Positions 15,349 to 25,054 of a DNA stretch of 25,054 bases are shown piece by piece. This DNA is from WQZF01 sp031556405 (lineage in GTDB: Bacteria > Pseudomonadota > Gammaproteobacteria > Burkholderiales > Rhodocyclaceae). Every line of letters begins with the position of its first letter. Within the stretch, counting starts at the first letter, position 1. The notes under the pieces are model-generated. The model was not told the origin of the DNA. It did not search any database and saw only the letters and a list, made by a program, of their open reading frames with translations. The position numbers and the translations under genes were made by a program. Location of the stretch: positions 1 to 25,054 of the forward strand of contig JAVBTC010000138.1 of the NCBI GenBank assembly GCA_031556405.1, given 5' to 3'.

Positions 15349-15465
15349 TGGATTCCCGCCTGCGCGGGAATGACGGGAATATTTTCCGCTCCGGAAAAAC
15401 GCTAATCGTTCAGTGTGCCGAATCGCTCATTGTTTCCACGTCATTCCCGCGCAGGCGGGAATCCA
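15349..15465. repeat. Inverted pair of dRS3-like repeats, MITE-like
   Basis: A 27-base element at 15349-15375 is repeated exactly in inverse orientation at 15439-15465, 63 bases away. Each has the core ATTCCC-N8-GGGAAT (GCCTGCGC or its complement in the middle), the pattern of Neisseria dRS3 repeats and similar elements of other betaproteobacteria. The pair could fold into a long hairpin in RNA from either strand. A third copy is at 23975-24002. Confidence 0.85.
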
Positions 15466-15490
15466 GATTTTTTCAACGGAAGACCAGTCA

Positions 15491-15511
15491 TTTAGAAAAT
15501 AATTTTCTAAA
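15491..15511. promoter_or_regulatory. Perfect AT-rich palindrome upstream of bioH
   Basis: TTTAGAAAA (15491-15499) and TTTTCTAAA (15503-15511) with TAA between them form an almost uninterrupted 21-base dyad. It lies about 250 bases upstream of bioH and 90 bases past dnaJ. It may be an operator; it does not match the BioR box TTATAGATAA that I know. Confidence 0.45.
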
Positions 15512-15598
15512 TCACGTTAAATTTACTACTGTAGTTGTAGTGAGTATAATCAATAAATAAATTAAGTAATCTGGAGTTCATATTCCCGCCCATTTCAT

Positions 15599-16753
<1,155 letters not shown>

Positions 16754-16805
16754 CTGGTCGTTCGCCCTGTTTCGTTTCACCCCGGAAAAAACGGGAAAGC
16801 GCGGA

Positions 16806-16831
16806 GCGTATGAACGTTCCCTTTCATACGC
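16806..16831 (-). terminator. Hairpin between dnaK and dnaJ
   Basis: GCGTATGAA and TTCATACGC form a perfect 9-bp stem with an 8-base loop, flanked by outer GCGCG / CGCGC. On the minus strand no immediate T-run follows, though GTTTTTT occurs about 20 bases later. It may partially terminate or protect the dnaK message and so set the DnaK to DnaJ ratio. Confidence 0.5.
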
Positions 16832-16898
16832 CCGCGCCCGTGGTCATTCTCCTCCCCCTCGCCGGCACGCGGATGGTGAGGGAGCGGAGAGAATGGAT

Positions 16899-18854
<1,956 letters not shown>

Positions 18855-18979
18855 TTTTGTTCCTTTCCGTTAAATCCGTTGCAAATTTCAAATTCGGTTG
18901 CCGATTCGTTCGTACCGTATTGGAAGTGGAGGCCGGGCGAGCGTTTTTCAAGCAAAAGAAATGGAAAACACGGAGAAAA

Positions 18980-19010
18980 CGCCGGAATCATGGGGATCGC
19001 CGGAATCATG
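18980..19010. repeat. 13-bp direct repeat in the grpE-dnaK gap
   Basis: CGCCGGAATCATG occurs at 18980-18992 and 18998-19010 with a period of 18 bases. The rest of the 211-base gap shows no gene or clear promoter. Confidence 0.5.
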
Positions 19011-19065
19011 CAGACAGCGTCCCGACGGAGATTCCGCGCCCGTGTTTTCGCGCTCGTGGCCTTGC

Positions 19066-19653
19066 TTAATTAGCCGGGGCCTGCTCCTTGGCGACCACGA
19101 CCATCGCCGGACGCAGGGTGCGCTCGGCCAGCAGGTAGCCTTTCTGGAAAACCTGCACCACGGTGTTGTCCGGGGTTTCGGCGCTGGCCGGGACGACCGA
19201 CATCGCCTGGTGGCAATTCGGGTCGAATTTTCCGCCGACGGGATTGACCTCGACGATGTTGGCGCGCTCGAAGGCGGCGACGAGGTTCTTCAGCGTCAAT
19301 TCCACGCCGGGGCGCAGGGTGTCGGGGTTGGTGTCGGCCAGTGCCATTTCCAGCGTGTCCTTGACCGCCAGAAGATCGGCGGCGAATTTTTCGACCGCGA
19401 ACTTGTGCGCCTTGACGACATCCTCCTGGGCGCGGCGGCGCGTGTTTTCCACTTCCGCGCGCGCCCGCATCCATGCATCGTGGTTTTCGGCCGCTTTCAG
19501 CTCAACCTGGCGCAGTTGCTCTTTCAACTCGGCGAGCGGCATGGCCTCCGCCGCGTTTTCGATGCAGGGGGTTTCGTCTTCACGTTCCATGCCAATCGCC
19601 TGTTCCTGCCCTGCCTGGGGTTCCATTGTCGTTTCCGGTTTGTTCTTGCTCAT
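19066..19653 (-). CDS. grpE: Nucleotide exchange factor GrpE
   Basis: GrpE dimers exchange ADP for ATP on DnaK and act as a heat sensor. The 195 residues have an acidic, variable N-terminus (1-38), a long helix from about 39 to 95 (LAELKEQLRQVELKAAENHD, then RARAEVENTRRRAQED) and the beta-rich head with NPVGGKFDPNCHQAMS and VVQVFQKGYLLAERTLRPAMV. The ATG at 19653 has AAGGAA seven bases before it. It is the first gene of grpE-dnaK-dnaJ and sits directly behind a sigma-32-type promoter. Confidence 0.97.
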   Translation of the reverse strand: MSKNKPETTMEPQAGQEQAIGMEREDETPCIENAAEAMPLAELKEQLRQVELKAAENHDAWMRARAEVENTRRRAQEDVVKAHKFAVEKFAADLLAVKDTLEMALADTNPDTLRPGVELTLKNLVAAFERANIVEVNPVGGKFDPNCHQAMSVVPASAETPDNTVVQVFQKGYLLAERTLRPAMVVVAKEQAPAN

Positions 19654-19692
19654 GCACGGTTCCTTGAGTTCCGATAAAAATTATTTTTTGAA

Positions 19693-19719
19693 GATAGGGG
19701 AGAAATGCCCATTTTCAAG
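19693..19719 (-). promoter_or_regulatory. Sigma-32 heat-shock promoter of grpE-dnaK-dnaJ
   Basis: On the minus strand CCTTGAAAA forms the -35 region (CTTGAAA at 19719-19713) and CCCCTATC the -10 region (19700-19693), with 12 bases between. This closely fits the RpoH consensus CTTGAAA and CCCCATNT with 11-16 bases between. It ends about 40 bases before the grpE ATG. No CIRCE element is present in the gap. Confidence 0.78.
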
Positions 19720-19773
19720 GGCGGCCGGAAAAAATTTCTTCGGCATCGACGGGAAGGCTGTTAGGATTGAAAA

Positions 19774-21165
19774 ATGGCTGAAAAAACACCGATTATCGAA
19801 AACCCGCCTGAGACTATCGGAAAGTATCAGGTGTTGCGGCCGATCGGTAAGGGGGCGACGGCAGTCGTTTATCTGGCGCGCGACACGGAAACCAATGCCG
19901 AAGTCGCGATCAAGGTGATTCCGCTGGGCGGCTCCAACCCCGCGCCCTCGCGCCGGCTGCTGAAGCTCTTTCAGACGGAGAGCCGCGTCGGCCTGCGCCT
20001 GGAGCATCCGAACATCGTCAAGGTCCACGATATGGTGCTCGAAAGAGAGTCGGAGCGGGCCTATATCGTGATGGAATACGTCGACGGCAAGGCGCTCGAC
20101 CAGTTCGTCGGAATCGACAAGCTGCTGCCGCTGCACCATGTGGTCAGCATCATCTTCAAGTGCTGCCTTGCGCTCGACTATGCGTACCGGCAAGGGGTGG
20201 TGCATCGCGACATCAAACCGGCGAATATCCTGCTCGATGACGGGAATAATCCGAAGATCACCGATTTCGGTCTCGCGCTCGATCTGCAGCCGCGCGAGGG
20301 GCACGACTCGACCTTCATCATGGGCGTCGGTTCGCCCGCGTATATGTCGCCGGAGCAGATCAAGGCCTATCCGCTGAACCAGAAAACCGATCTTTATTCG
20401 CTCGGCGTGATCCTGTTCCAGCTCCTGACCGGGCGCCTGCCTTTCCGCGCCAAGAATCCGGCGACGCTGGTGTACCGCATCCTCAATATGGATACGCCTT
20501 CGGTCTGCGCGATGAATCCGAATCTTCCCGCGGGACTCGATCCGATCGTCAAGAAGGCGATGGAAAAGGATCTGTATTCGCGCTACCAGAACGGCGCCGA
20601 TTTCGCCAAGGATCTGTCGGCGGTGCGTTACCAGATATTGGAAGATTACGACCAGGATCAGAAAGAAGCCGACGACCGCTTTCACAAATTGCGCAAACTC
20701 GGTTTTTTCCTCTATTTCGACGATGTCGAGGTATGGGAGACGCTGCGTATCTGTACCTGGCGCAAATTGCCGGAGAAGTCGATTCTGATGTCCGAAGGCG
20801 AGGAAGGCCGGAATTTCGGCATCATCCTCGAAGGCGAAGTCGAGGTTTCCTGCCAGGAACGCGTGCTTTGCCGCCTCGGCGCGAACGAGGTGGTCGGAGA
20901 ACTGTCCTTCATGCATCCGACCAGCCCGAAGCGCCAGGCCACGGTGGTCGCCCTGACGCCGCTTTCCTATCTCGAAATCAACAGCGCCGCGCTGGCGCTG
21001 TCGTCGGAAGAATTGCAGGACCGCATCAATCAGGCGCTCCTCATCCGGGTGCTGACCCGTCTCAACGAGCTCAACTTCCGCCTGTCGCAAAGCGGCGCGC
21101 CCGCGGTCAAGGGCGTTCAGCGCGCTCCGCGCGGCAGCGCCAAGCTGGAACTGGTTCCGGACTGA
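19774..21165 (+). CDS. Serine/threonine kinase fused to a cyclic-nucleotide-binding domain
   Basis: A 463-residue cytoplasmic protein. Residues 18-280 are a Hanks-type kinase with GKGATAVVYLA (25-35), the AIK lysine (K47), HRDIKPAN (D146, N151), DFG (D164-G166), MSPEQ and DLYSLGVILFQLL. All catalytic residues are present and it is an RD kinase. Residues 320-430 are a Crp/PKA-type cyclic-nucleotide-binding domain whose phosphate cassette reads GELSFMHPTSPKRQATV, with E376, R387, A389 and T390 at the places that bind the cyclic phosphate in PKA. The kinase is therefore probably gated by cAMP or cGMP in one chain, which is inference. TAGGAT precedes the ATG. It is divergent from grpE with 120 bases between starts and has no following partner gene. 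Confidence 0.93.
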   Translation: MAEKTPIIENPPETIGKYQVLRPIGKGATAVVYLARDTETNAEVAIKVIPLGGSNPAPSRRLLKLFQTESRVGLRLEHPNIVKVHDMVLERESERAYIVMEYVDGKALDQFVGIDKLLPLHHVVSIIFKCCLALDYAYRQGVVHRDIKPANILLDDGNNPKITDFGLALDLQPREGHDSTFIMGVGSPAYMSPEQIKAYPLNQKTDLYSLGVILFQLLTGRLPFRAKNPATLVYRILNMDTPSVCAMNPNLPAGLDPIVKKAMEKDLYSRYQNGADFAKDLSAVRYQILEDYDQDQKEADDRFHKLRKLGFFLYFDDVEVWETLRICTWRKLPEKSILMSEGEEGRNFGIILEGEVEVSCQERVLCRLGANEVVGELSFMHPTSPKRQATVVALTPLSYLEINSAALALSSEELQDRINQALLIRVLTRLNELNFRLSQSGAPAVKGVQRAPRGSAKLELVPD

Positions 21166-21363
21166 AGCATTCCGATTCGGGCGTCCGCTTCCGCGCGGGC
21201 GGCACGGCCGGGCGGTATTGGCAAGGCGTGAATCGAATCCTCATCGAATGGGAATCCGCCGTGTTTCACGGGTTCGTCTTTTTGTCGTTTGTTAAAAAAC
21301 AGAAAGTAGGCGTATCGTTCCGAGTGCGTCTCGCGCATTTTCACGATCGTCCAGGGAGAGATC

Positions 21364-23823
21364 ATGTCTTGTTCGTTTTTGCGCTTCTGTTTTTGCTTCC
21401 GTTTCCACCGGCGCGCGCCGACAGCGCGTTTGCATTGTTCCGGTATTCTTTTCGGCACTGCCCTTTCCATTCTCCTCGCCTCGCTTCCCGCCGCCGGGGC
21501 ACTGAACGACAGCGGCCAGACCCAGTGTTACAACGCCGTGGACGGGATTGCTACCTGTAATGATGCCGTTACCGGCGACACCTCTTCCCGTCAGCGCCAG
21601 GATGCGCGTTTCGGCCGCGACGCCGCGGCTGCGGCCGGTGTGCTGACCAAGACCGGCGGCGGCGAGGCCGGCTTCGACTTCACCAAGATTTCCAATGCCG
21701 GCAACGTGCTTCCCGCCGCAGCCGCGCTCGGAATAAACCCCGGCGACTGGGCGTGCACGCAAGATAACGTCACCGGGCTCGTCTGGGAAGTCAAGCCCGA
21801 CGATGCCGCTTCGCCGCGGCACAAGGACGCCACTTACACCTGGGGCAATACCGCGGGCGGCAACAATTGCAGCCTCAGCGCGGGCAGCTGCAACACCGAT
21901 GCCTACGTGGCCGCCGTCAATGCCGCCGGGCTGTGCGGCTACATCGACTGGCGCCTGCCGGCCCGGCGCGAACTGCTGTCCATCGTTCACTACGGGCGCT
22001 ACAGTCCGAGTCCGGTGATCGACCCCGCCTGGTTCCCGAATACGGCCAGTTCCGGGTATTGGAGTGGCGAGGCGTATGTACTCGCCCCGGTCTCTTCCTG
22101 GGGCATCGACTTCGACACCGGCGCTGTCGACGGCGACGGCAATACCACCGAGTACCGGGTGCGTCTCGTGCGCGGAGCCGCAATGCCGGTGGCGGCGTTC
22201 GTGGATCACGGCGACGGCACCGTGACCGACAGCACCACGGGGCTGATGTGGATGAAATGCAGCCGCGGCCAGGGTGGCGCGAACTGTACCGCCGGCAGCG
22301 CCACGGGGTTCAGCTGGGCGGACGCGCTCGGGCAGGCCGTGACGGCCAACACGGCGAATGAGCTGGGCTACAGCGACTGGCGGCTGCCGGGCGTGAAGGA
22401 ACTCGAATCGCTGATCGACGTGACCCGATCCGGTCCTGCAATCGATACGGCTTTTTTTCCGAATACGCCGCAGGACCAATACTGGAGTTCGACGACTTAT
22501 TCGTTCAACCCGGCCGCTGCCTGGCTTGTTGCTTTCTTCGACGGCGATGTCGGCTACACCACCAAGACCATCGGCAACCGGGTGCGCCTCGTGCGCGGCG
22601 GGCAGGCTTTCGACCTTTTGGTCGTCAACACCCTCACCCTCAATGTCACCGCCACCGGTGCGACGGACGCGCTGTTGACCGTCACGGCCGACCGGGCGTC
22701 GACCGGTTATTGGCTTGTTCTGCCCGCCGGCAGTCCCAAGCCGGCGATCGCGGAGCTTGCCGCCGGAGCCAGCGGCAGCCTCGCGGCGAATACGGCGGAA
22801 AGTTTCGGACTTTCGGGCCTGGTTCCGGATACCGCTTACGACCTGTGGTTTGTCGCGCTGGCCGGCGGCAAATACAACGCGATTCAAAAGACGAGTTTCA
22901 CCATGCCGTCCGCTACGCCTGCGCCACCGTCGCCTCCCTCTCCTCCATCGCCGCCGCAACCTCCGCAACCGTCGACGTGTTCCGTTGTCGACGGCGCGCT
23001 GCTTGGGTCGGAGTGCGTGTATAGCGTTTCCCAGGGTGCCGAGAATGTTCCCATGGGCTTTTGCATTGCCGCCGGAGAAACCGTTACCGTGTCCATCGAC
23101 GGCGCCTATTATCAGCTTGGCGCCGACACGCCGACAGCCTGTTTCGAAGTCGTCGCCAGCGGCAGGCCCGCGTACAGCGGCACCGGGCCGGGGCGAGGGC
23201 TATTGCCGGTATCGGGCAATGCCCGCGTCACTGCCGTCTATCCGGACAGCGTCCTCATCGTCGCCCGTAACGGCGACATCGTCACCGCCTTGACCGGGCA
23301 GGCGGGAATCCGCACCCGTGTCAATGCCGATTGCGCCAGCCTGTCGGCCGTCAAGAACGGTGGAGAAATCGCCGCGCCCGCGTGGCTGCTGACGCCGCCG
23401 CCGGCCGCGGGCTGCCCTGCCGATGCGCTGACCCCGGCGGCGGGCGCGTTTGCCGCCGCCGGCACCCTGGCCTGCCCGAAGGGAGAAAACCTGGCCATGA
23501 CCGGCACCTTCCGCCGCCTGAGCCTGGCGCCGACCTTCGCGCCCCGGGCGGGGCAACGGATGTATTTCGTGGCGCGTCTGCCGGCCACGGACGGCAGCCC
23601 CGAAAGCTGGTTCCAGCTCGCCGCCAGCGGCTGGCAGCCGCTGACCGCCCCGATCGCGGCGGCAGGCACCGCTCCGGGCGGGGAAACCAGCCCTTGGGTG
23701 CTGCGCTATCTCGACATCGGCGGATTGCCCTCAGGCACCGAGCTTTACCTCGGCCATGGCGACGACGCCGACGAAATGAGCGCGAACCGGCGGTATTGCG
23801 GATTCTTCCGGCTCGCGCCGTAA
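21364..23823 (+). CDS. Large exported protein with two DUF1566 (Lcl C-terminal) modules
   Basis: An 819-residue protein of unknown function. A long N-terminus with a hydrophobic core (ILFGTALSILLASLPAAGA) and likely cleavage near residue 46 marks it as exported. Two DUF1566 modules follow, about residues 129-270 and 278-412. Each has a TGLVW/TGLMW strand, a DWRLP motif, a paired FFPN/WFPN and YWS, and a closing RVRLVRG. A fibronectin-III-like stretch covers about 416-515. A proline-rich linker of PPSP and PPQP units (about 518-537) leads to a C-terminal part of 280 residues, which I do not recognise; it contains MYFVARLP and WFQLAASGW and ends CGFFRLAP. Several cysteines suggest disulfides outside the cytoplasm. 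AGGGAGAG precedes the ATG. Two terminators follow. Confidence 0.85.
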   Translation: MSCSFLRFCFCFRFHRRAPTARLHCSGILFGTALSILLASLPAAGALNDSGQTQCYNAVDGIATCNDAVTGDTSSRQRQDARFGRDAAAAAGVLTKTGGGEAGFDFTKISNAGNVLPAAAALGINPGDWACTQDNVTGLVWEVKPDDAASPRHKDATYTWGNTAGGNNCSLSAGSCNTDAYVAAVNAAGLCGYIDWRLPARRELLSIVHYGRYSPSPVIDPAWFPNTASSGYWSGEAYVLAPVSSWGIDFDTGAVDGDGNTTEYRVRLVRGAAMPVAAFVDHGDGTVTDSTTGLMWMKCSRGQGGANCTAGSATGFSWADALGQAVTANTANELGYSDWRLPGVKELESLIDVTRSGPAIDTAFFPNTPQDQYWSSTTYSFNPAAAWLVAFFDGDVGYTTKTIGNRVRLVRGGQAFDLLVVNTLTLNVTATGATDALLTVTADRASTGYWLVLPAGSPKPAIAELAAGASGSLAANTAESFGLSGLVPDTAYDLWFVALAGGKYNAIQKTSFTMPSATPAPPSPPSPPSPPQPPQPSTCSVVDGALLGSECVYSVSQGAENVPMGFCIAAGETVTVSIDGAYYQLGADTPTACFEVVASGRPAYSGTGPGRGLLPVSGNARVTAVYPDSVLIVARNGDIVTALTGQAGIRTRVNADCASLSAVKNGGEIAAPAWLLTPPPAAGCPADALTPAAGAFAAAGTLACPKGENLAMTGTFRRLSLAPTFAPRAGQRMYFVARLPATDGSPESWFQLAASGWQPLTAPIAAAGTAPGGETSPWVLRYLDIGGLPSGTELYLGHGDDADEMSANRRYCGFFRLAP

Positions 23824-23849
23824 GCGCGGAAGAAGGTCAGGCGCTTTTT
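23822..23849 (+). terminator. Terminator at the stop of the DUF1566 gene
   Basis: AAGCGC and GCGCTT with a 13-base loop, followed by TTT. It begins within the stop codon. The stem is short, so it is probably the weaker of the two. Confidence 0.55.
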
Positions 23850-23878
23850 GCCGAACGATTCCTTGCCGGATTGAAACG

Positions 23879-23916
23879 AACCGCTCCGCGGCCAGGCCGC
23901 GGGGCGGTTTGTTTTT
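23879..23916 (+). terminator. Strong Rho-independent terminator
   Basis: Fifteen-base arms AACCGCTCCGCGGCC and GGCCGCGGGGCGGTT (one T-G pair) around a tiny loop, followed by TGTTTTTG. It lies 56 bases past the stop of the DUF1566 gene. Confidence 0.85.
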
Positions 23917-23931
23917 GTGTCCGGAAATTCG

Positions 23932-24044
23932 GGGAATCGCCTGGAGCGGTTTTGCTTCAGGCATGTACGCCAGTCTGGATTCCCGCGCAGGCGGGAATCC
24001 AGTAGCGCACACCCAAGTCGAAAACACTCTAGGGAATCGCCTGG
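23932..24044. repeat. 13-bp direct repeats flanking a dRS3-like element
   Basis: GGGAATCGCCTGG is at 23932-23944 and again at 24032-24044, exactly 100 bases apart. Its first nine bases recur once more at 24044-24052. The enclosed 87 bases contain the dRS3-like hairpin. The layout resembles a small insertion with a target duplication, but slippage is possible. Confidence 0.6.
23975..24002. repeat. dRS3-like hairpin repeat, third copy
   Basis: A perfect 12-bp inverted repeat (CTGGATTCCCGC / GCGGGAATCCAG) around GCAG. It contains the same ATTCCC-N8-GGGAAT core as the two elements near bioH. Confidence 0.85.
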
Positions 24045-24260
24045 GGAATCGCTGTAAAAAGGCGCGAAAGAGGCACGAAGGAGGCGCAAATCGGAAAAAT
24101 GGAACCGGCAGGCGGCGTTCCGTTTTGCCGTGGGCTGCCACAGGTCCTTTTCCCGCACTCTTGGATTTCTGTTTCACCGGATCGCTCCGGTCATCGAATT
24201 TCTAATTTTATTTAATTATATTTGTTGTATGTAGGCAGTTTCAAGTGATAATTATTTAAT

Positions 24261-24319
24261 AAAAATAGAATAAGAACGCGGCGGAAACGGAAGAGGAGAA
24301 GGTTCCGTTGCCGCCGCGT
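24261..24319 (-). terminator. Terminator of the EF-hand-like protein gene
   Basis: Seventeen-base arms (24276-24292 and 24303-24319) pair with one mismatch around a 10-base loop. On the minus strand the stem is followed by TTCTTATTCTATTTTT. It begins 27 bases after the stop at 24346. Confidence 0.8.
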
Positions 24320-24345
24320 CAATTCACCGCATGAACGGTTCTGCT

Positions 24346-25054
24346 TCACACCGTCAGGTCGATCTGCTGCATCGAGCCGACCTTGCCGTCTTCCTGCAGG
24401 AAAATGCCGGAACTGCGCACGATTCCCTGCAACTGGTTGTTATCGTCCTTGATCTGGAATGGTGTTGCGGTGCGGCCGAGGAACAGCGCGCCGACGTTGG
24501 CTTCCTTCAGCGTCAGCAGTACGTCCTGGCCGCTCGAATCGCGTGTCCAGATGCGCAGCTTGGCGTAAATCTCATCGTTCTCGTCGATCCAGCCGTTGCG
24601 GTCGCTGTCGTAGGCAGCCAGTTCCGCGAAACCGTCGCCGGTCTTGGCGCCGAACAGTTCGCTGCCGTCGTTGACCTTGCCGTCGCCGTTCTTGTCGAAA
24701 ACGAGGAAGCCGCTGCCGCGGGAAACGAAATTGATGTTCTCCATCTTGCCGTCGCCGTCGAGGTCGAATTCGAAGCGCTGGTCGGTCAGTTCCGCCGCGT
24801 TGCCGTCGAAGTTCAGTACCAGCGGGTCTTTCGTTCTCTGTTGCGAGGCGGTGATCGAAGTGAACGATTCTTCGTGATAGCTGCGCGCCATCGTCATTTC
24901 AAACTTGAAGCTGATCGATTGCCCGTCCGCGGTTTTGATCATGCCCTGTGCGGAAAAGCTCGTCTGTTCCGTTTCCGTGTAGGAGGTCGTGCGTTCATAG
25001 ACGAGGTTGTCGGCGTTGGCGGGCTGCGCGGCACCGGCAGCGGCACCGGCGGGG
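24346..25054 (-). CDS. EF-hand-like calcium-binding protein, C-terminal part (partial)
   Basis: The frame is open to the window edge, so only the last 235 or so residues are visible. The upstream end is rich in Ala, Gly and Pro. The segment SISFKFEMTMARSY and then KDPLVLNFDG lead into calcium-loop-like motifs: DLDGDGK, DKNGDGK followed by DGSELFG, and DSDRNGWIDENDE. These alternate with strands such as GSGFLVFD and LRIWT. The end GIFLQEDGKVGSMQQIDLTV is typical of a proteobacterial family of EF-hand/VCBS-like proteins. The function is unknown; surface or secreted calcium-binding proteins carry similar modules. No signal or start can be judged. A strong terminator follows. Confidence 0.8.
   Translation of the reverse strand, partial: PAGAAAGAAQPANADNLVYERTTSYTETEQTSFSAQGMIKTADGQSISFKFEMTMARSYHEESFTSITASQQRTKDPLVLNFDGNAAELTDQRFEFDLDGDGKMENINFVSRGSGFLVFDKNGDGKVNDGSELFGAKTGDGFAELAAYDSDRNGWIDENDEIYAKLRIWTRDSSGQDVLLTLKEANVGALFLGRTATPFQIKDDNNQLQGIVRSSGIFLQEDGKVGSMQQIDLTV

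Larger units (their letters stand above)
15239..15598. other. Repeat-rich gap between dnaJ and bioH
   Basis: No gene is supported here. The gap contains a 27-bp inverted pair of dRS3-like elements, an AT-rich 21-base palindrome and an AT-rich stretch (15491-15590) that probably includes the leftward promoter for bioH-bioC-bioD. I see no strong dnaJ terminator next to its stop. Confidence 0.7.
23824..24345. other. Gap between converging genes, with repeats and terminators
   Basis: No gene is supported in these 522 bases. The gap holds tandem terminators for the DUF1566 gene, a dRS3-like hairpin between 13-bp direct repeats, a strongly AT-rich patch (24200-24275) and the terminator of the leftward gene. 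Short open frames at 23909-24205 and on the opposite strand lack a ribosome site and family matches. Confidence 0.7.

Noticed and set aside
15349..15465. CRISPR-like repeats
   Set aside because: There are only two copies in inverse orientation, with no spacer array and no cas genes.
19654..19773. CIRCE/HrcA operator before grpE
   Set aside because: TTAGCACTC-N9-GAGTGCTAA is absent from the gap; the RpoH-type promoter explains heat-shock control.
21292..22968. 558-codon frame antisense to the DUF1566 gene
   Set aside because: The sense frame has a signal peptide, modules and a ribosome site. The antisense frame is low-complexity Arg/Gly sequence.

Overview
The window is GC-rich chromosomal DNA from a betaproteobacterium. 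The evidence is a CysB with the conserved ligand-binding threonines, an AcnB-type aconitase, the BioH/BioC route to pimeloyl-ACP, a GrpE-DnaK-DnaJ cluster and dRS3-like repeats of the form ATTCCC-N8-GGGAAT. A Rhodocyclales-like host fits the style of the genes, but that is inference. I see no tRNA, rRNA, CRISPR array, prophage or insertion sequence with a transposase.

Left part (1-5860, plus strand). A soluble Hanks-type Ser/Thr kinase overlaps a PP2C phosphatase by ATGA, so the pair should be made together and form a reversible phosphorylation switch. RNase PH (rph), a solitary LUD/LutC-like protein, an RluE-type rRNA pseudouridine synthase and a small secreted lysine-rich protein follow. 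A YccA-like Bax-inhibitor membrane protein then has its own promoter, a strong ribosome site and a terminator.

Middle (5860-12740). CysB (minus) is divergent from gabD (plus), with a T-N11-A LysR-type box between them. gabD converges on a dctA gene that has lost its C-terminal 40 percent. A 596-base stretch without intact genes follows. It contains a decayed second copy of the last 18 codons and the terminator of acnB. The intact acnB (minus) comes next.

Right part (12740-19770, minus strand). bioH-bioC-bioD are joined by ATGA overlaps at both junctions. Upstream of them is a repeat-rich gap with a perfect 27-bp inverted pair of dRS3-like elements and an AT-rich palindrome. grpE-dnaK-dnaJ lie beyond it, with a good sigma-32 heat-shock promoter before grpE.

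Far right (19770-25054). Divergent from grpE is a second Hanks kinase, fused to a cyclic-nucleotide-binding domain with a PKA-like phosphate-binding cassette. Next come a large secreted protein with two DUF1566/Lcl modules, double terminators, another dRS3-like hairpin inside a 13-bp direct repeat, and the C-terminal part of an EF-hand-like calcium-binding protein that runs off the window.

I found no clear multi-gene novel system. The best leads are the kinase-cNMP sensor next to the chaperone operon, the rearranged dctA/acnB junction, the LysR-type box before gabD, and the uncharacterised secreted proteins.
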